From positions 1 to 54,442 of the forward strand of contig CAUHQV010000015.1 in NCBI GenBank assembly GCA_959608625.1: a stretch of 54,442 bases of DNA, given 5' to 3'. Positions 8,336 through 16,156 of the stretch are shown piece after piece. Under the pieces are notes generated by a model. That model was not told the DNA's origin, did not search any database, and saw nothing but the letters and a program-made list of their open reading frames with translations. Both the position numbers and the translations under genes were made by a program. Source of the stretch: an uncultured Flavobacteriales bacterium (GTDB lineage Bacteria; Bacteroidota; Bacteroidia; Flavobacteriales; UBA1820). The stretch's first letter is position 1, and the number at the start of each line of letters is the position of its first letter.

Positions 8336-8343
8336 CAAATATA
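8336..8343 (-). promoter_or_regulatory. -7 box upstream of the hydrolase-engB-pepT operon
   Basis: TATATTTG on the minus strand, 28 bases before the hydrolase ATG, matches the Bacteroidetes -7 consensus. The -33 region has only TTTT near 8357-8360, so this is a partial match. Confidence 0.5.
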
Positions 8344-8372
8344 CAAAAATCCTTTCAGGAAAAGTTAAATTC

Positions 8373-9344
8373 TTACCGGAAACCGAGCTTCTTCCGCACG
8401 TCCGCCAGGCGTATGTCAGCCACTTTGGCTGCTTTCTCAGCCCCTTCCAGCAGTTTTTGCTCCACTTCGTCCAAATGGTCGGTGTAGTACTGGTACCGTT
8501 CCCGTTCTGCGGCAAAGCGCTCGAGTATCAGTTCCAGCAGGGCCTTTTTGGCATGCCCGTACCCGAAACCGCCGGTCAAATACTTCCCGCGCATATCTTC
8601 TATCTGTCCGGGCGTGCCCAGCAGGCTGTAGAGTTTGAAGACGTTGCAGGTATCGGGGTTTTTCGGCTCTTCCAGCGGAGTGGAATCGGTTACGATACTG
8701 CCGATGACCTTTTTCAGTTCCTTTTCCGAGACGAAAATGTCGATATAGTTGTTTCGGGACTTACTCATTTTGTTGCCGTCGGTACCGGGGATGATCATTA
8801 CATCCTGTTGGGTAAGCCCTTCGGGCAGAACGAACGTCTCTCCCATTTTGTGGTTGAAGCGTTCCGCTACGTCCCGGGTGAATTCCAGATGTTGATTCTG
8901 ATCCTTGCCCACCGGTACGAGGTTCGCATCGTAGAGCAGGATGTCGGCGGCCATCAGGATGGGATAGTTGAACAGTCCGGCATTCACATCGGCCAGCCGG
9001 TCCGCTTTGTCCTTAAAGGCATGGGCAAGCTGGAGCCGTTGGTACGGGAAGAAACAATCGAGGTACCAGGCCAGTTCGGTGGTCTGGGGAACGTCGCTTT
9101 GGCGGTAGAAGACCGTCCGGGAAGTGTCGAGCCCCATTGCCAGCCAGGTCTTGGCGACGGCGTAGGTGTTCTCGCGCAGTTCCTGCGCGTCCTTTATCAG
9201 AGTGAGCGAATGGAGGTCGGCGATGAACAGGAACGATTCGTCGTTGCTCTGTCCGGCGGCTTTTATGGCCGGGAGGATGGCTCCCAGGATGTTTCCCAGA
9301 TGGGGTCTTCCGGTCGCCTGAATGCCCGTGAGTATTCTTGCCAT
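8373..9344 (-). CDS. trpS: Tryptophanyl-tRNA synthetase
   Basis: A 323-residue class I aminoacyl-tRNA synthetase that charges tRNA-Trp. The HIGH-type motif appears as PHLGN at residues 14-18 after TGIQATGR, and the KMSKS motif is exact at 192-196 in NKMSKSRNNY. The tryptophan-site region (GRPHLGNILGA; FYRQSDVP; FNYPILMAADIL) fits TrpRS rather than TyrRS. Length is typical. It appears to be a single transcript, with its own -7 box upstream. Confidence 0.97.
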   Translation of the reverse strand: MARILTGIQATGRPHLGNILGAILPAIKAAGQSNDESFLFIADLHSLTLIKDAQELRENTYAVAKTWLAMGLDTSRTVFYRQSDVPQTTELAWYLDCFFPYQRLQLAHAFKDKADRLADVNAGLFNYPILMAADILLYDANLVPVGKDQNQHLEFTRDVAERFNHKMGETFVLPEGLTQQDVMIIPGTDGNKMSKSRNNYIDIFVSEKELKKVIGSIVTDSTPLEEPKNPDTCNVFKLYSLLGTPGQIEDMRGKYLTGGFGYGHAKKALLELILERFAAERERYQYYTDHLDEVEQKLLEGAEKAAKVADIRLADVRKKLGFR

Positions 9345-9372
9345 GAGTCTTTCTTTTTTACAATTCAGTGTG

Positions 9373-9380
9373 CAAAGATA
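9373..9380 (-). promoter_or_regulatory. -7 box of the trpS promoter
   Basis: TATCTTTG on the minus strand, 28 bases before the trpS ATG. No TTTG stands at the -33 position, which would fall at the 3' end of the hexosaminidase gene. Confidence 0.5.
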
Positions 9381-9401
9381 CGAAAAAATAAGGGCGCCGG
9401 A

Positions 9402-11435
9402 TTATTTCGCGTAATTGTATAGGGTCATCGACTGGATGATGCCCCGGAAGTTCTGCCCGTCGTCGCTGCCCAGTTTCAGCAGCGGCAGCAGGCTTTGTTT
9501 GTCGAATTCGCCCACCAGTTGTCCGTCGATGTAGAGTGCGGTGTGGTTGTGTTTGGCGACGATCTTGAGTTTTACTTCCTTGCCGATGGGGAACGAACCG
9601 TTGAACGTGAGTACCTGCGGATATTGGCTGGTATAGGCGGTAAGGCCCGGCTCACGCTGGGCCCGTACCAGGGTGATACCCTGGTGTTCGTCCTGCAGGT
9701 TGTTTTTGAAACGGACGATATGGTTGAAATACGCGTAAAATTCGGCGCTGGGCGAGGACAGGATGAGTTCCGGGGTATAGCGGTCGCTTTTGGCGGTGCG
9801 CAGTACGGTCGCTTCCAACGTCCAGGGATACTCCAGGTCGTGCGCGTCGATCTGTGCGCCCAGGGGTACGGATTTGTGCAGCAGGGCCATGTTGACGGGT
9901 TCTTTACTTTGGTAGATGGCCTCTTTTTTGCGGTAATCGGCCGTAAGCATCGTGGTGAGCGGGGGCATGGCGAGTTGTTTCTGGAGCGGGGCCCACCGGT
10001 CGTAAGTGGTGAACAGGCGGGGGGCGCCCCACATACGGTCGGCAAAAACCATCATACCGGGTACGGCTACGCGGGCGATCTCGCTCAGGGACGGGCCGGT
10101 GGGGCCGTAGTCGTTCCATATGTTGACTTTCGCCCCGTAGAGGCCCTTATCGGTCGGCCGCAGGTTTTCTTCGGCTTTTTTGGAGAACGTGCGCGGGTTC
10201 CATTTCTCGTATACGAATACCGGGTCGGTGTTGTATTTTTTGATGATGTTGCCCGGCACGATGTAGTTGAACATATCCGAAGAATTGATGAACCTGTATC
10301 CTTTCTCCGAAAATTCCCGGGCATTGTGGGCGTCCCACATATCTATCGTGATGGTGGTGTCGGGCATTGTCGTGCCGGGCATGTTCTCGAATCCCGTCCA
10401 GATGCGCGCGCGTTTGCCGTGGGCGCGCACGGTGTCGTTCAGCCGGTTGATGTAGCGGCGGAATTTCTCGCCCAGGGCGTTGCGCAGGGCGGTGTCTTTG
10501 ATACTGCCGAGCATATACTCGTCCGTGCCGATATGGAAATCCGGACTGTCGAAATGGGCCGAGATTTCCCCGATGAGCGTCCCTACCATGTCGAACGTAC
10601 CCTGCTTGTCGATGTCCAGGAATACGTCGGAAAGTTCGGTCTGGGGGTGGTACGGGCTTTTCAGTTCGGGCCGTACGGCGATCAGGGAACGGGAGTGTCC
10701 CGGTGTATCCAGTTCGGGGGTCACGGTGATTCCGTAGATTTTGGCGAAGGCGATGATCTCCGCGATGTCCTCCCACGAGTAGTGCTGCGGGGAAGTGACG
10801 CCGGGGTATTTCTCCGAGGGAACCCGGTAATAGGCCCCGTAGGAATTCCACGAGTTATCGTTCAGGTGCAGGTGCAGTTCGTTCATCTTGAGCCATCCCA
10901 TTGTCCGGATGTACTGTTTGAGTACTTCTACCGGGAAATAGACCCGGGCCACGTCGAGCATGACCATACGGCGCTCCAAAGAGGGATAGTCCGTTACCGT
11001 GCCTTTCGGTACAGACAAGTTCGTCTTGTCCTGCGCCAACATTTGCAAGAGGGTGCGGGTGGCGTACAGGAAACCTTCGTAACTGTCGGCGCGTAGTTCC
11101 ACATCCTTTCCCACCACGACTTGGTAGACCGCCGGGGAGCTTTTCAGGGAATCAGGGAGCGCCGTGGAGAGCCCTATCCGGGTTCCGGACGGGGATATTT
11201 GTACCCCTAAGCTTTTCAGTTCCTGGGAGAAAACGGAGTCCAGTTTGTCCAATCCGACGGTTTTAACTCCCGAAAAATCGATGTACACGCTTTTTAAGGG
11301 CAGTTTGCCGACAGCGCCTTTATAATAGCGTACGGCAGGAACCGTACGGGGTTTGGGGTTTACGTTTTGGGCGGCGGCAACTCCGGCAAAAAGGAGCGCG
11401 GCCGACAGGAGGATTCCGGAAAGTGAGGTTTTCAT
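9402..11435 (-). CDS. GH20 beta-N-acetylhexosaminidase, exported
   Basis: A 677-residue secreted glycoside hydrolase. A signal peptide (MKTSLSGILLSAALLFAGVAAA) ends near residue 22. A GH20b-type N-terminal domain spans roughly 35-150. The (beta/alpha)8 GH20 core spans about 150-480 and has the catalytic Asp-Glu pair D305-E306 in HIGTDEYM, with LDTPGHS further upstream. The last 150 residues look like a LamG/concanavalin-type beta sandwich (LYIDGQLVGEFDKQ). It would release terminal GlcNAc or GalNAc from host glycans or wall fragments in the periplasm or at the surface. The start at 11435 is chosen for the signal peptide; an upstream in-frame start at 11510 is not supported. Confidence 0.93.
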   Translation of the reverse strand: MKTSLSGILLSAALLFAGVAAAQNVNPKPRTVPAVRYYKGAVGKLPLKSVYIDFSGVKTVGLDKLDSVFSQELKSLGVQISPSGTRIGLSTALPDSLKSSPAVYQVVVGKDVELRADSYEGFLYATRTLLQMLAQDKTNLSVPKGTVTDYPSLERRMVMLDVARVYFPVEVLKQYIRTMGWLKMNELHLHLNDNSWNSYGAYYRVPSEKYPGVTSPQHYSWEDIAEIIAFAKIYGITVTPELDTPGHSRSLIAVRPELKSPYHPQTELSDVFLDIDKQGTFDMVGTLIGEISAHFDSPDFHIGTDEYMLGSIKDTALRNALGEKFRRYINRLNDTVRAHGKRARIWTGFENMPGTTMPDTTITIDMWDAHNAREFSEKGYRFINSSDMFNYIVPGNIIKKYNTDPVFVYEKWNPRTFSKKAEENLRPTDKGLYGAKVNIWNDYGPTGPSLSEIARVAVPGMMVFADRMWGAPRLFTTYDRWAPLQKQLAMPPLTTMLTADYRKKEAIYQSKEPVNMALLHKSVPLGAQIDAHDLEYPWTLEATVLRTAKSDRYTPELILSSPSAEFYAYFNHIVRFKNNLQDEHQGITLVRAQREPGLTAYTSQYPQVLTFNGSFPIGKEVKLKIVAKHNHTALYIDGQLVGEFDKQSLLPLLKLGSDDGQNFRGIIQSMTLYNYAK

Positions 11436-11525
11436 GCGTCGATGTGTAAGAATGGTCAAGCGGGTGCAATTTAAGAAATAATGGGCACCGCCCCAAGGGA
11501 ATCGGCGCAAACAATCGGCAGCGGC

Positions 11526-11557
11526 ATAAAAAACCCGGCCGGGAAACGGCCGGGTTT
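11526..11557 (-). terminator. Intrinsic terminator after the small beta-barrel gene
   Basis: An 11-bp GC-rich stem (11531-11541 with 11547-11557) with loop of 5 bases is followed by a T-run on the minus strand (11528-11533). It lies 18 bases beyond the stop at 11575 and separates that gene from the hexosaminidase gene. Confidence 0.85.
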
Positions 11558-11574
11558 CAAAGTGTTTTAATGCG

Positions 11575-12180
11575 CTAAAAACGGTATTTGAGGCCGATCT
11601 GGAAGCCCATCCAAAAGCGGTCGCCCATATGTTCCGCCCAGAAAGGGTTGTAGTGAAATTCCGGCTCCAGGAAGAGCCCTCTATAAAGCCTGATGTCTTT
11701 GGAAATTTTCAATAGGATTCCTACCCGGTTTCTATCATACCGGGAATCATGCGGGTTATCGAACATAAAATCACAGGTAATACCGGCCCCTACGTTCACG
11801 ATCCGGGAATAAAATTTGTAAAGCACCGGGATAGAGAAATAGCGTTGGTAAGTTGCGCCGTAATATTCATTGGTGCCACATGCTATGTGGCCCGGAAATT
11901 TGACGTTCCGGCAATAGAACCCCGTTTCGAGCCCGCTGTGCGGGGTGAAACGCACCTCGAACGAAAGCCCGAAGTTCGAGGCAAAACCACCTCCGGAGGG
12001 GCCGCCGTCTAGGCGTGGATTGTTAAGCTGCCATTCCGGCATATAGTTTACCCCGAGGATATACTGGGTTTTGAACGGGTTGTCCTCGGCGGGGGCTGTC
12101 CCGTTTTGGGCTGAAACCTCGGTGACAGTGAGGAATAAAATTCCTGCGACGGACAGGATCTTCCGTATGGCTTTTTTCAT
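11575..12180 (-). CDS. Small outer-membrane beta-barrel protein
   Basis: A 201-residue exported protein. The signal peptide is cleaved probably after VSA at residue 24. The mature part has alternating aromatic/hydrophobic strands and ends in GLKYRF, the terminal-phenylalanine signature of outer-membrane barrels. The strand pattern (FGLSFEVRFTPHSGLETGFYCR; FLEPEFHYNPF; FQIGLKYRF) fits an eight-stranded porin-like/OmpA-like barrel of the PorT/OMP_b-brl kind common in Bacteroidetes. I cannot name a function. It has its own -7 box and terminator, so it is probably a single-gene transcript. Confidence 0.8.
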   Translation of the reverse strand: MKKAIRKILSVAGILFLTVTEVSAQNGTAPAEDNPFKTQYILGVNYMPEWQLNNPRLDGGPSGGGFASNFGLSFEVRFTPHSGLETGFYCRNVKFPGHIACGTNEYYGATYQRYFSIPVLYKFYSRIVNVGAGITCDFMFDNPHDSRYDRNRVGILLKISKDIRLYRGLFLEPEFHYNPFWAEHMGDRFWMGFQIGLKYRF

Positions 12181-12236
12181 GTGCTCAGTTTTTAATTGAT
12201 AAGTTTTCCCTTTATAAATAAGGGCATTAAGGAAAA

Positions 12237-12244
12237 CAAATATA
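12237..12244 (-). promoter_or_regulatory. -7 box for the small beta-barrel gene
   Basis: TATATTTG on the minus strand, 56 bases upstream of the ATG at 12180. No convincing -33 TTTG is present at 19-21 bases. Confidence 0.4.
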
Positions 12245-12360
12245 GAGAAATATGGCTGGTTGTAGCCGTACGCGTGTTAATTTCCTTGATAAGAAGATAT
12301 CGCTTTTCCTGCCGTTCCGCAGAAAGGGAAGGCGGGGTAAAAAAGACGAAAAAAGAAGGA

Positions 12361-13287
12361 TTATTTCCTTTTGGCGGCCAGTAAATACAGTACCGCCATG
12401 CGGATGGCTACGCCGTTCTCCACCTGTTGCAGGATGATGGACTGGTCGGAGTCGGCCACTTCGCTGGTGATCTCCACGCCCCGGTTGATCGGCCCCGGGT
12501 GGAGGATAGTGATTCGTTTGTCGAGAGAGTCCAGCAGTTCCTTGTCCAGGCCGTACAGTTTGACGTATTCCTGCTTGGAGGGGAAGTAGTTGATGTCCTG
12601 GCGCTCGTGCTGCACACGGAGCATATTGGCCGCGTCGCACCAGTTGAGCGCCTTGCGCAGGTCGGTTTCCACCTTGGCGCCCAGGGCCTCGATGTGCTTG
12701 GGGATAAGGGTCGCCGGGCCGCAAACCATCACTTCGGCCCCCTGCATTTGCAGGGCATAGATATTGGAGATCGCCACGCGCGAATGGGTGATATCGCCCA
12801 CGATGACCACTTTCAGTCCCTTCACCGAGCCGAAGCGCTGGCGCAGCGAATAAGAGTCCAGCAGGGCTTGGGTGGGGTGTTCGTGCGTGCCGTCGCCGGC
12901 GTTAACGATCTGGGCCGGTACGTTCTTAGACAAAAACACCCCGGCACCGGGGTTGGGGTGGCGCATGACGACCATATCGACTTTCATGGCCAGGATATTG
13001 TTCACCGTGTCGATAAGGGTTTCCCCTTTGGTTACCGACGAAACGGAGGACGAAAAATTGACCACGTCCGCCGAAAGTCGCTTTTCGGCCAGTTCGAAGG
13101 AAGTGCGGGTGCGGGTGCTGTTCTCGAAGAAGAGATTGGCTACCGTCACTCCGTTGAGGGACGGCACTTTCTTGATGGGGCGGGACAACACTTCGGAAAA
13201 GGTTTCCGCCGTGCGCAGGATCAGTTCGATGTCGTTTTTATTGAGGTATTTGATACCCAGCAAATGGTCTACGCTCAGGCTGTCCAT
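12361..13287 (-). CDS. pyrB: Aspartate carbamoyltransferase catalytic subunit
   Basis: A 308-residue ATCase catalytic chain, which joins carbamoyl phosphate and aspartate in the second step of pyrimidine synthesis. The carbamoyl-phosphate loop STRTRTSFE starts at residue 57, HPTQALLD is present, and ILHPGPINRGVEI is the aspartate-site and C-terminal signature. Length is typical. No pyrI regulatory-subunit gene follows. Instead the gene is 14 bases after pyrR, an arrangement better known from Gram-positive bacteria. Expression is therefore probably controlled by PyrR, and the enzyme may lack allosteric control unless pyrI lies elsewhere. Confidence 0.97.
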   Translation of the reverse strand: MDSLSVDHLLGIKYLNKNDIELILRTAETFSEVLSRPIKKVPSLNGVTVANLFFENSTRTRTSFELAEKRLSADVVNFSSSVSSVTKGETLIDTVNNILAMKVDMVVMRHPNPGAGVFLSKNVPAQIVNAGDGTHEHPTQALLDSYSLRQRFGSVKGLKVVIVGDITHSRVAISNIYALQMQGAEVMVCGPATLIPKHIEALGAKVETDLRKALNWCDAANMLRVQHERQDINYFPSKQEYVKLYGLDKELLDSLDKRITILHPGPINRGVEITSEVADSDQSIILQQVENGVAIRMAVLYLLAAKRK

Positions 13288-13301
13288 ATTTTATCGGGGT
13301 C

Positions 13302-13847
13302 TTATTTCTGTTTTTCGCTTATTTGTTCCATATAAACGCGCTCCCTGCCTTTGGTCAGGTCGACGATCACTTTTTCTCCTTCCACTACATCCACCTGGAT
13401 GCCTTTGTAATCGGGCTGGATCGGGAGTTCGCGGCTGAAGCGGCGGTCTATCAGCACCAACAGTTCTATCTGGGAGGGGCGGCCGAAGGAATTGATGGCC
13501 GAAAGAGCTGCGCGTATGCTGCGCCCGGTATGCAGTACGTCGTCCACGAAGATCACCCGTAGGTTGTCCACTGGAAAATCGATGCTGGTGGTGTTGGCCC
13601 GCGGCGGTTCGCTGCGGCTGCGGAAGTCGTCGCGGAAAAAAGTCGTGTCCAGGCTCCCGCAACGGATGTCCCGGATGCCGTAATCCTTTTTCAGGATGTC
13701 CTCGATCTTTTTTGCGAGGATCACCCCGCGTTTCTGTATCCCGACGATGGCGGTATGGGAAAAATCCTTGTGGTTTTCAACGATCTGGCATGCAAGGCGT
13801 TCCAGCGTTACCTTGAGTTGTTTCCCGGATATGATCTCCTTTTGCAT
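13302..13847 (-). CDS. pyrR: PyrR, pyrimidine operon regulator / uracil phosphoribosyltransferase
   Basis: A 181-residue type I phosphoribosyltransferase fold protein. The PRPP loop is VIFVDDVLHTGRSIRAAL, and GIQKRGVILAKKI and the region after it match PyrR rather than Upp or PyrE. In bacilli PyrR binds UMP and pyr mRNA leaders to cause attenuation and also has weak UPRTase activity. Here it is the first gene of a pyrR-pyrB pair. I did not find a convincing PyrR-binding hairpin or attenuator in the short leader, so RNA-based control is known for the family but not shown here. Confidence 0.93.
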   Translation of the reverse strand: MQKEIISGKQLKVTLERLACQIVENHKDFSHTAIVGIQKRGVILAKKIEDILKKDYGIRDIRCGSLDTTFFRDDFRSRSEPPRANTTSIDFPVDNLRVIFVDDVLHTGRSIRAALSAINSFGRPSQIELLVLIDRRFSRELPIQPDYKGIQVDVVEGEKVIVDLTKGRERVYMEQISEKQK

Positions 13848-13897
13848 ACGATGCGTATTTAGACGGGTATAAAATTAAGGCATATTAGCATCCCCGG

Positions 13898-13905
13898 CAA
13901 AATTA
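13898..13905 (-). promoter_or_regulatory. -7 box of the pyrR-pyrB promoter
   Basis: TAATTTTG on the minus strand, 50 bases before the pyrR ATG, in the divergent region with the SDR gene. A TTTG lies at 13921-13924, but only 15 bases away, shorter than the usual 19-21. Confidence 0.4.
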
Positions 13906-13950
13906 TTTGCAAGTTCGGGGCAAAGTTTTTCGCGCGTCCGACTTTTCGAT

Positions 13951-13958
13951 TACCTTTG
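13951..13958 (+). promoter_or_regulatory. -7 box of the SDR/lipocalin promoter
   Basis: TACCTTTG on the plus strand, 36 bases before the ATG at 13995. The -33 position holds a TTTTT run rather than TTTG. Confidence 0.5.
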
Positions 13959-13994
13959 TTCTATACGAAATATTACACCAAGTAGGACAGGATT

Positions 13995-14948
13995 ATGGAT
14001 AAGAAAGCTTTGGTTATAGGATGCCTGGGGCAGATAGGCACGGAACTGGTCGCGCAGCTGGCCCGGCAGTACGGCCCTGAAAACGTACTGGCCACCGATA
14101 TCCGGGAAGCGCCGCCGGGACTGTTGGGAACGCCTTTCCGGACGCTCAATGCGTTGGACGCCTCTGCGCTCGAAAAAATGGTGGAAGAGAACGGCATTAC
14201 CGATGTGTACCACCTGTCGGCTATGCTTTCGGCCGTGGGGGAGAAAAAGCCGATGGATGCCTGGCAGCTGAATATGGATTCGCTGCTTTCGGTACTCAAC
14301 CTGGCGCGCGACGGCAAGATCGGAAAGATATTCTGGCCTTCCTCGATAGGGGCGTTCGGCCCGCATACCCAACTGGACCTCACCCCTCAGTATACCGTGA
14401 TGGATCCCGATACGGTATACGGGATATCCAAACTGTCGGGAGAATTGTGGTGCCGCTATTACAACGAGCGGTACGGGGTGGACGTGCGTTCGGTGCGTTT
14501 TCCCGGCATCATCAGTTGGAAGGCGGCCCCCGGCGGGGGTACGACCGATTATGCGGTGGATATTTTCCACAAGGCTGTCACACAGGGATCGTACGAGTGT
14601 TTTCTCCGGGAGGATACTTACCTGCCGATGATCTATATGCCGGACGCCCTGCGGGCGATCGTGGAACTGATGGACGCCCCGGCCGATCGCATCAGTGTGC
14701 GGACTTCCTACAACCTGGCTTCCATGAGTTTTTCCCCGGCCGAGTTGGCCCGGGTGGTCGGAAAACTGGTGCCTGGTTTTACGATCACCTATGCACCGGA
14801 TTTCCGGCAGCATATCGCCGATACCTGGCCCGATGCGCTGGACGATACTTTTGCCCGGCAGGACTGGAACTGGCAGCCAGAGTACGATATCGAAACGATG
14901 GCGGCCGATATGGTGGAAAATTTGAAAAAAAAATACGGCCGGACGTAG
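13995..14948 (+). CDS. NAD-dependent SDR, L-threonine 3-dehydrogenase type
   Basis: A 317-residue extended short-chain dehydrogenase/epimerase. The Rossmann motif GCLGQIG is at 9-15, the NAD ribose-binding Asp is in LATDIRE (around 35), and the catalytic pair is Y142/K146 in VYGISK. The upstream WPSSIGAFGP and downstream FPGIISWKAAPGGGTTDYAVDIF match the SDR-type L-threonine 3-dehydrogenases of bacteria, archaea and animals, which oxidise threonine to 2-amino-3-ketobutyrate. The usual partner gene kbl is not adjacent, so a nucleotide-sugar epimerase cannot be fully excluded. It is followed after 31 bases by a lipoprotein gene. Confidence 0.85.
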   Translation: MDKKALVIGCLGQIGTELVAQLARQYGPENVLATDIREAPPGLLGTPFRTLNALDASALEKMVEENGITDVYHLSAMLSAVGEKKPMDAWQLNMDSLLSVLNLARDGKIGKIFWPSSIGAFGPHTQLDLTPQYTVMDPDTVYGISKLSGELWCRYYNERYGVDVRSVRFPGIISWKAAPGGGTTDYAVDIFHKAVTQGSYECFLREDTYLPMIYMPDALRAIVELMDAPADRISVRTSYNLASMSFSPAELARVVGKLVPGFTITYAPDFRQHIADTWPDALDDTFARQDWNWQPEYDIETMAADMVENLKKKYGRT

Positions 14949-14979
14949 AAATACGACAACAATCAATCCGAATAAAAGC

Positions 14980-15549
14980 ATGAAAAAAACAATTGTTTTG
15001 GCTTTGGCGGCTGTCTGTATGGCAGGCTGCGGAGCAGAAAAAGACCATGAGGCCAAAGGGATCATCGTCGACGCGACGATGAATACTCTGATGCTTGTAT
15101 CCGCCTCCGGCGATACATTGGGCTTCAGCACGCTGGATGCCGAGCGCATATGTCCGGACGGAATCCTTCTGGGCGATACCGCTACGGTATATTTCAAGGG
15201 TGACGCAAAACCCGGAGAGTTCATCCCCGTTTCCAAACTGGTGGTGGCTGCCGCTCCCCGTCCCGAAAAGCTGCTCGTAGGTTCGTGGGTACAGCCTATT
15301 CCCGGAATGGAGGGAACACAGGGCGTTGCCCTTCAGGCCGACGGCACAGCCGCTTCCATCAATATGAGCACCCTGCAATACGAGAAATGGTCGTACGACG
15401 GTGGCGATCTGGTACTTTCCGGCAAGAGCATCGGTAACGGGCAAACTATCGATTTCGCCGATACGGTGAAAGTGGAGAAAGTGACGGTCGATTCGCTGGT
15501 GCTGATGCGGGGCGATTATCGTGACGCTTTTTCCCGGCAGGCCGAATAA
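14980..15549 (+). CDS. Lipocalin-like lipoprotein
   Basis: A 189-residue exported lipoprotein. The signal peptide ends in the lipobox MAGC with acylated C17. The mature part starts with a small beta domain (GIIVDATMNTLMLVSASGDTLGFST) and then has a lipocalin-type barrel: GSWVQPIPGMEG, GVALQADGTAASINMSTLQYEKW and LVLSGKSIGNGQTIDFADTVKV. Related Bacteroidetes proteins are annotated as lipocalin family, and their ligand is unknown. It is probably co-transcribed with the upstream SDR gene and ends at a very strong terminator. Confidence 0.82.
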   Translation: MKKTIVLALAAVCMAGCGAEKDHEAKGIIVDATMNTLMLVSASGDTLGFSTLDAERICPDGILLGDTATVYFKGDAKPGEFIPVSKLVVAAAPRPEKLLVGSWVQPIPGMEGTQGVALQADGTAASINMSTLQYEKWSYDGGDLVLSGKSIGNGQTIDFADTVKVEKVTVDSLVLMRGDYRDAFSRQAE

Positions 15550-15564
15550 ACGGTGCGGGCAAGC

Positions 15565-15610
15565 AAAACGCAGCAGGGCGCGGGGATTTTCCCGCGCCCT
15601 GCTGCGTTTT
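15565..15610. terminator. Bidirectional terminator with a 20-bp stem
   Basis: A perfect 20-bp stem (15565-15584 with 15591-15610) and a 6-base loop, beginning with AAAA and ending with TTTT, so it works on both strands. It separates the lipoprotein gene (plus) from the convergent methyltransferase relative (minus). Confidence 0.88.
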
Positions 15611-15616
15611 CAGGTA

Positions 15617-16045
15617 TCAGAAGTACCTCAGACAAAAATGTTCCTTGCGCATTTCGCGGCGGGGAAATACCAGGCCCACCCGGAATAGGTCGATCGTCAG
15701 GATGATGTCCGGATTTCGGCAGAGGTCGTTCCATTGGGCTTCGCGCTGTGTCCCTTTGTGAGGCCGGTCGATGAACAGCATCGTATTTTCCGCCGTAAGG
15801 GCCGCCGCCGGAATGTTTTTCACCGGCACGTCCGGTGCAATACGCAGGATGTCCAGCCCTGGTTCGGTCGCAGAGAGGTAGTCCGACAGGCTTTTGAGCA
15901 ATCGATCCCGGTTTTCGGGAAAAAAACGCCGTTTTTTGTGCAGGCATTCGGTCATCAGGGTATACACGAACGGCGAATGCACGAAGTATTCGCTGCGTGC
16001 GGCGGTGAGGTAATACATGTACGACCAGAGGTAAGAAAGTCCCAT
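15617..16045 (-). CDS. Shortened relative of Bacteroidetes class I SAM methyltransferases (core missing)
   Basis: A 142-residue protein. Its N-terminus (YYLTAARSEYFVHSPFVYTLMTECL, with HSPFVY) and its C-terminus (LTIDLFRVGLVF, KEHFCLRYF) are those of a Bacteroidales methyltransferase family of about 230-260 residues. The glycine-rich SAM-binding segment between them is gone. What remains in the middle is ILRIAPDVPVKNIPAAAL and MLFIDRPHKG, the later strand of the fold. The frame is open throughout, so an in-frame deletion rather than a frameshift must have occurred. SAM binding looks unlikely, so it is either a decaying gene or a protein with a new role. The start at 16045 (MGLSYLW) is preferred over 16183, which would overlap the divergent gene. 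Confidence 0.75.
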   Translation of the reverse strand: MGLSYLWSYMYYLTAARSEYFVHSPFVYTLMTECLHKKRRFFPENRDRLLKSLSDYLSATEPGLDILRIAPDVPVKNIPAAALTAENTMLFIDRPHKGTQREAQWNDLCRNPDIILTIDLFRVGLVFPRREMRKEHFCLRYF

Positions 16046-16095
16046 ATTGTCCGTCTTTGTTTTGCGGCCCGGTAAAATGCCGCAAAAAATCGTCT

Positions 16096-16103
16096 CAAAG
16101 TTA
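16096..16103 (-). promoter_or_regulatory. -7 box upstream of the shortened methyltransferase relative
   Basis: TAACTTTG on the minus strand, 50 bases before the ATG at 16045. The -33 element is not recognisable. Confidence 0.35.
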
Positions 16104-16126
16104 AAAATACTTCCGCGAGTATTGGC

Positions 16127-16134
16127 TATATTTA
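16127..16134 (+). promoter_or_regulatory. -7 box of the dihydroorotase-like gene
   Basis: TATATTTA on the plus strand, one base off TAnnTTTG, 22 bases before the ATG at 16157. It faces the minus-strand box at 16096 in a short divergent region. Confidence 0.4.
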
Positions 16135-16156
16135 CACCGTAAAAAATTCTTCTTCG

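Noticed and set aside
9495..11096. 533-codon open frame antisense to the GH20 gene
   Set aside because: It overlaps a gene with a full catalytic motif and signal peptide. The frame is open because of codon bias in the opposite strand and shows no protein family. The same holds for long antisense frames at 22900-24666 (korA), 32406-34088 (clpC), 16187-17710 (dihydroorotase-like) and 49349-50878 (PpiD-like).
13950..15236. 428-codon minus-strand frame opposite the SDR and lipocalin genes
   Set aside because: It lacks a recognisable domain, spans two well-supported genes and has the composition of a shadow frame.
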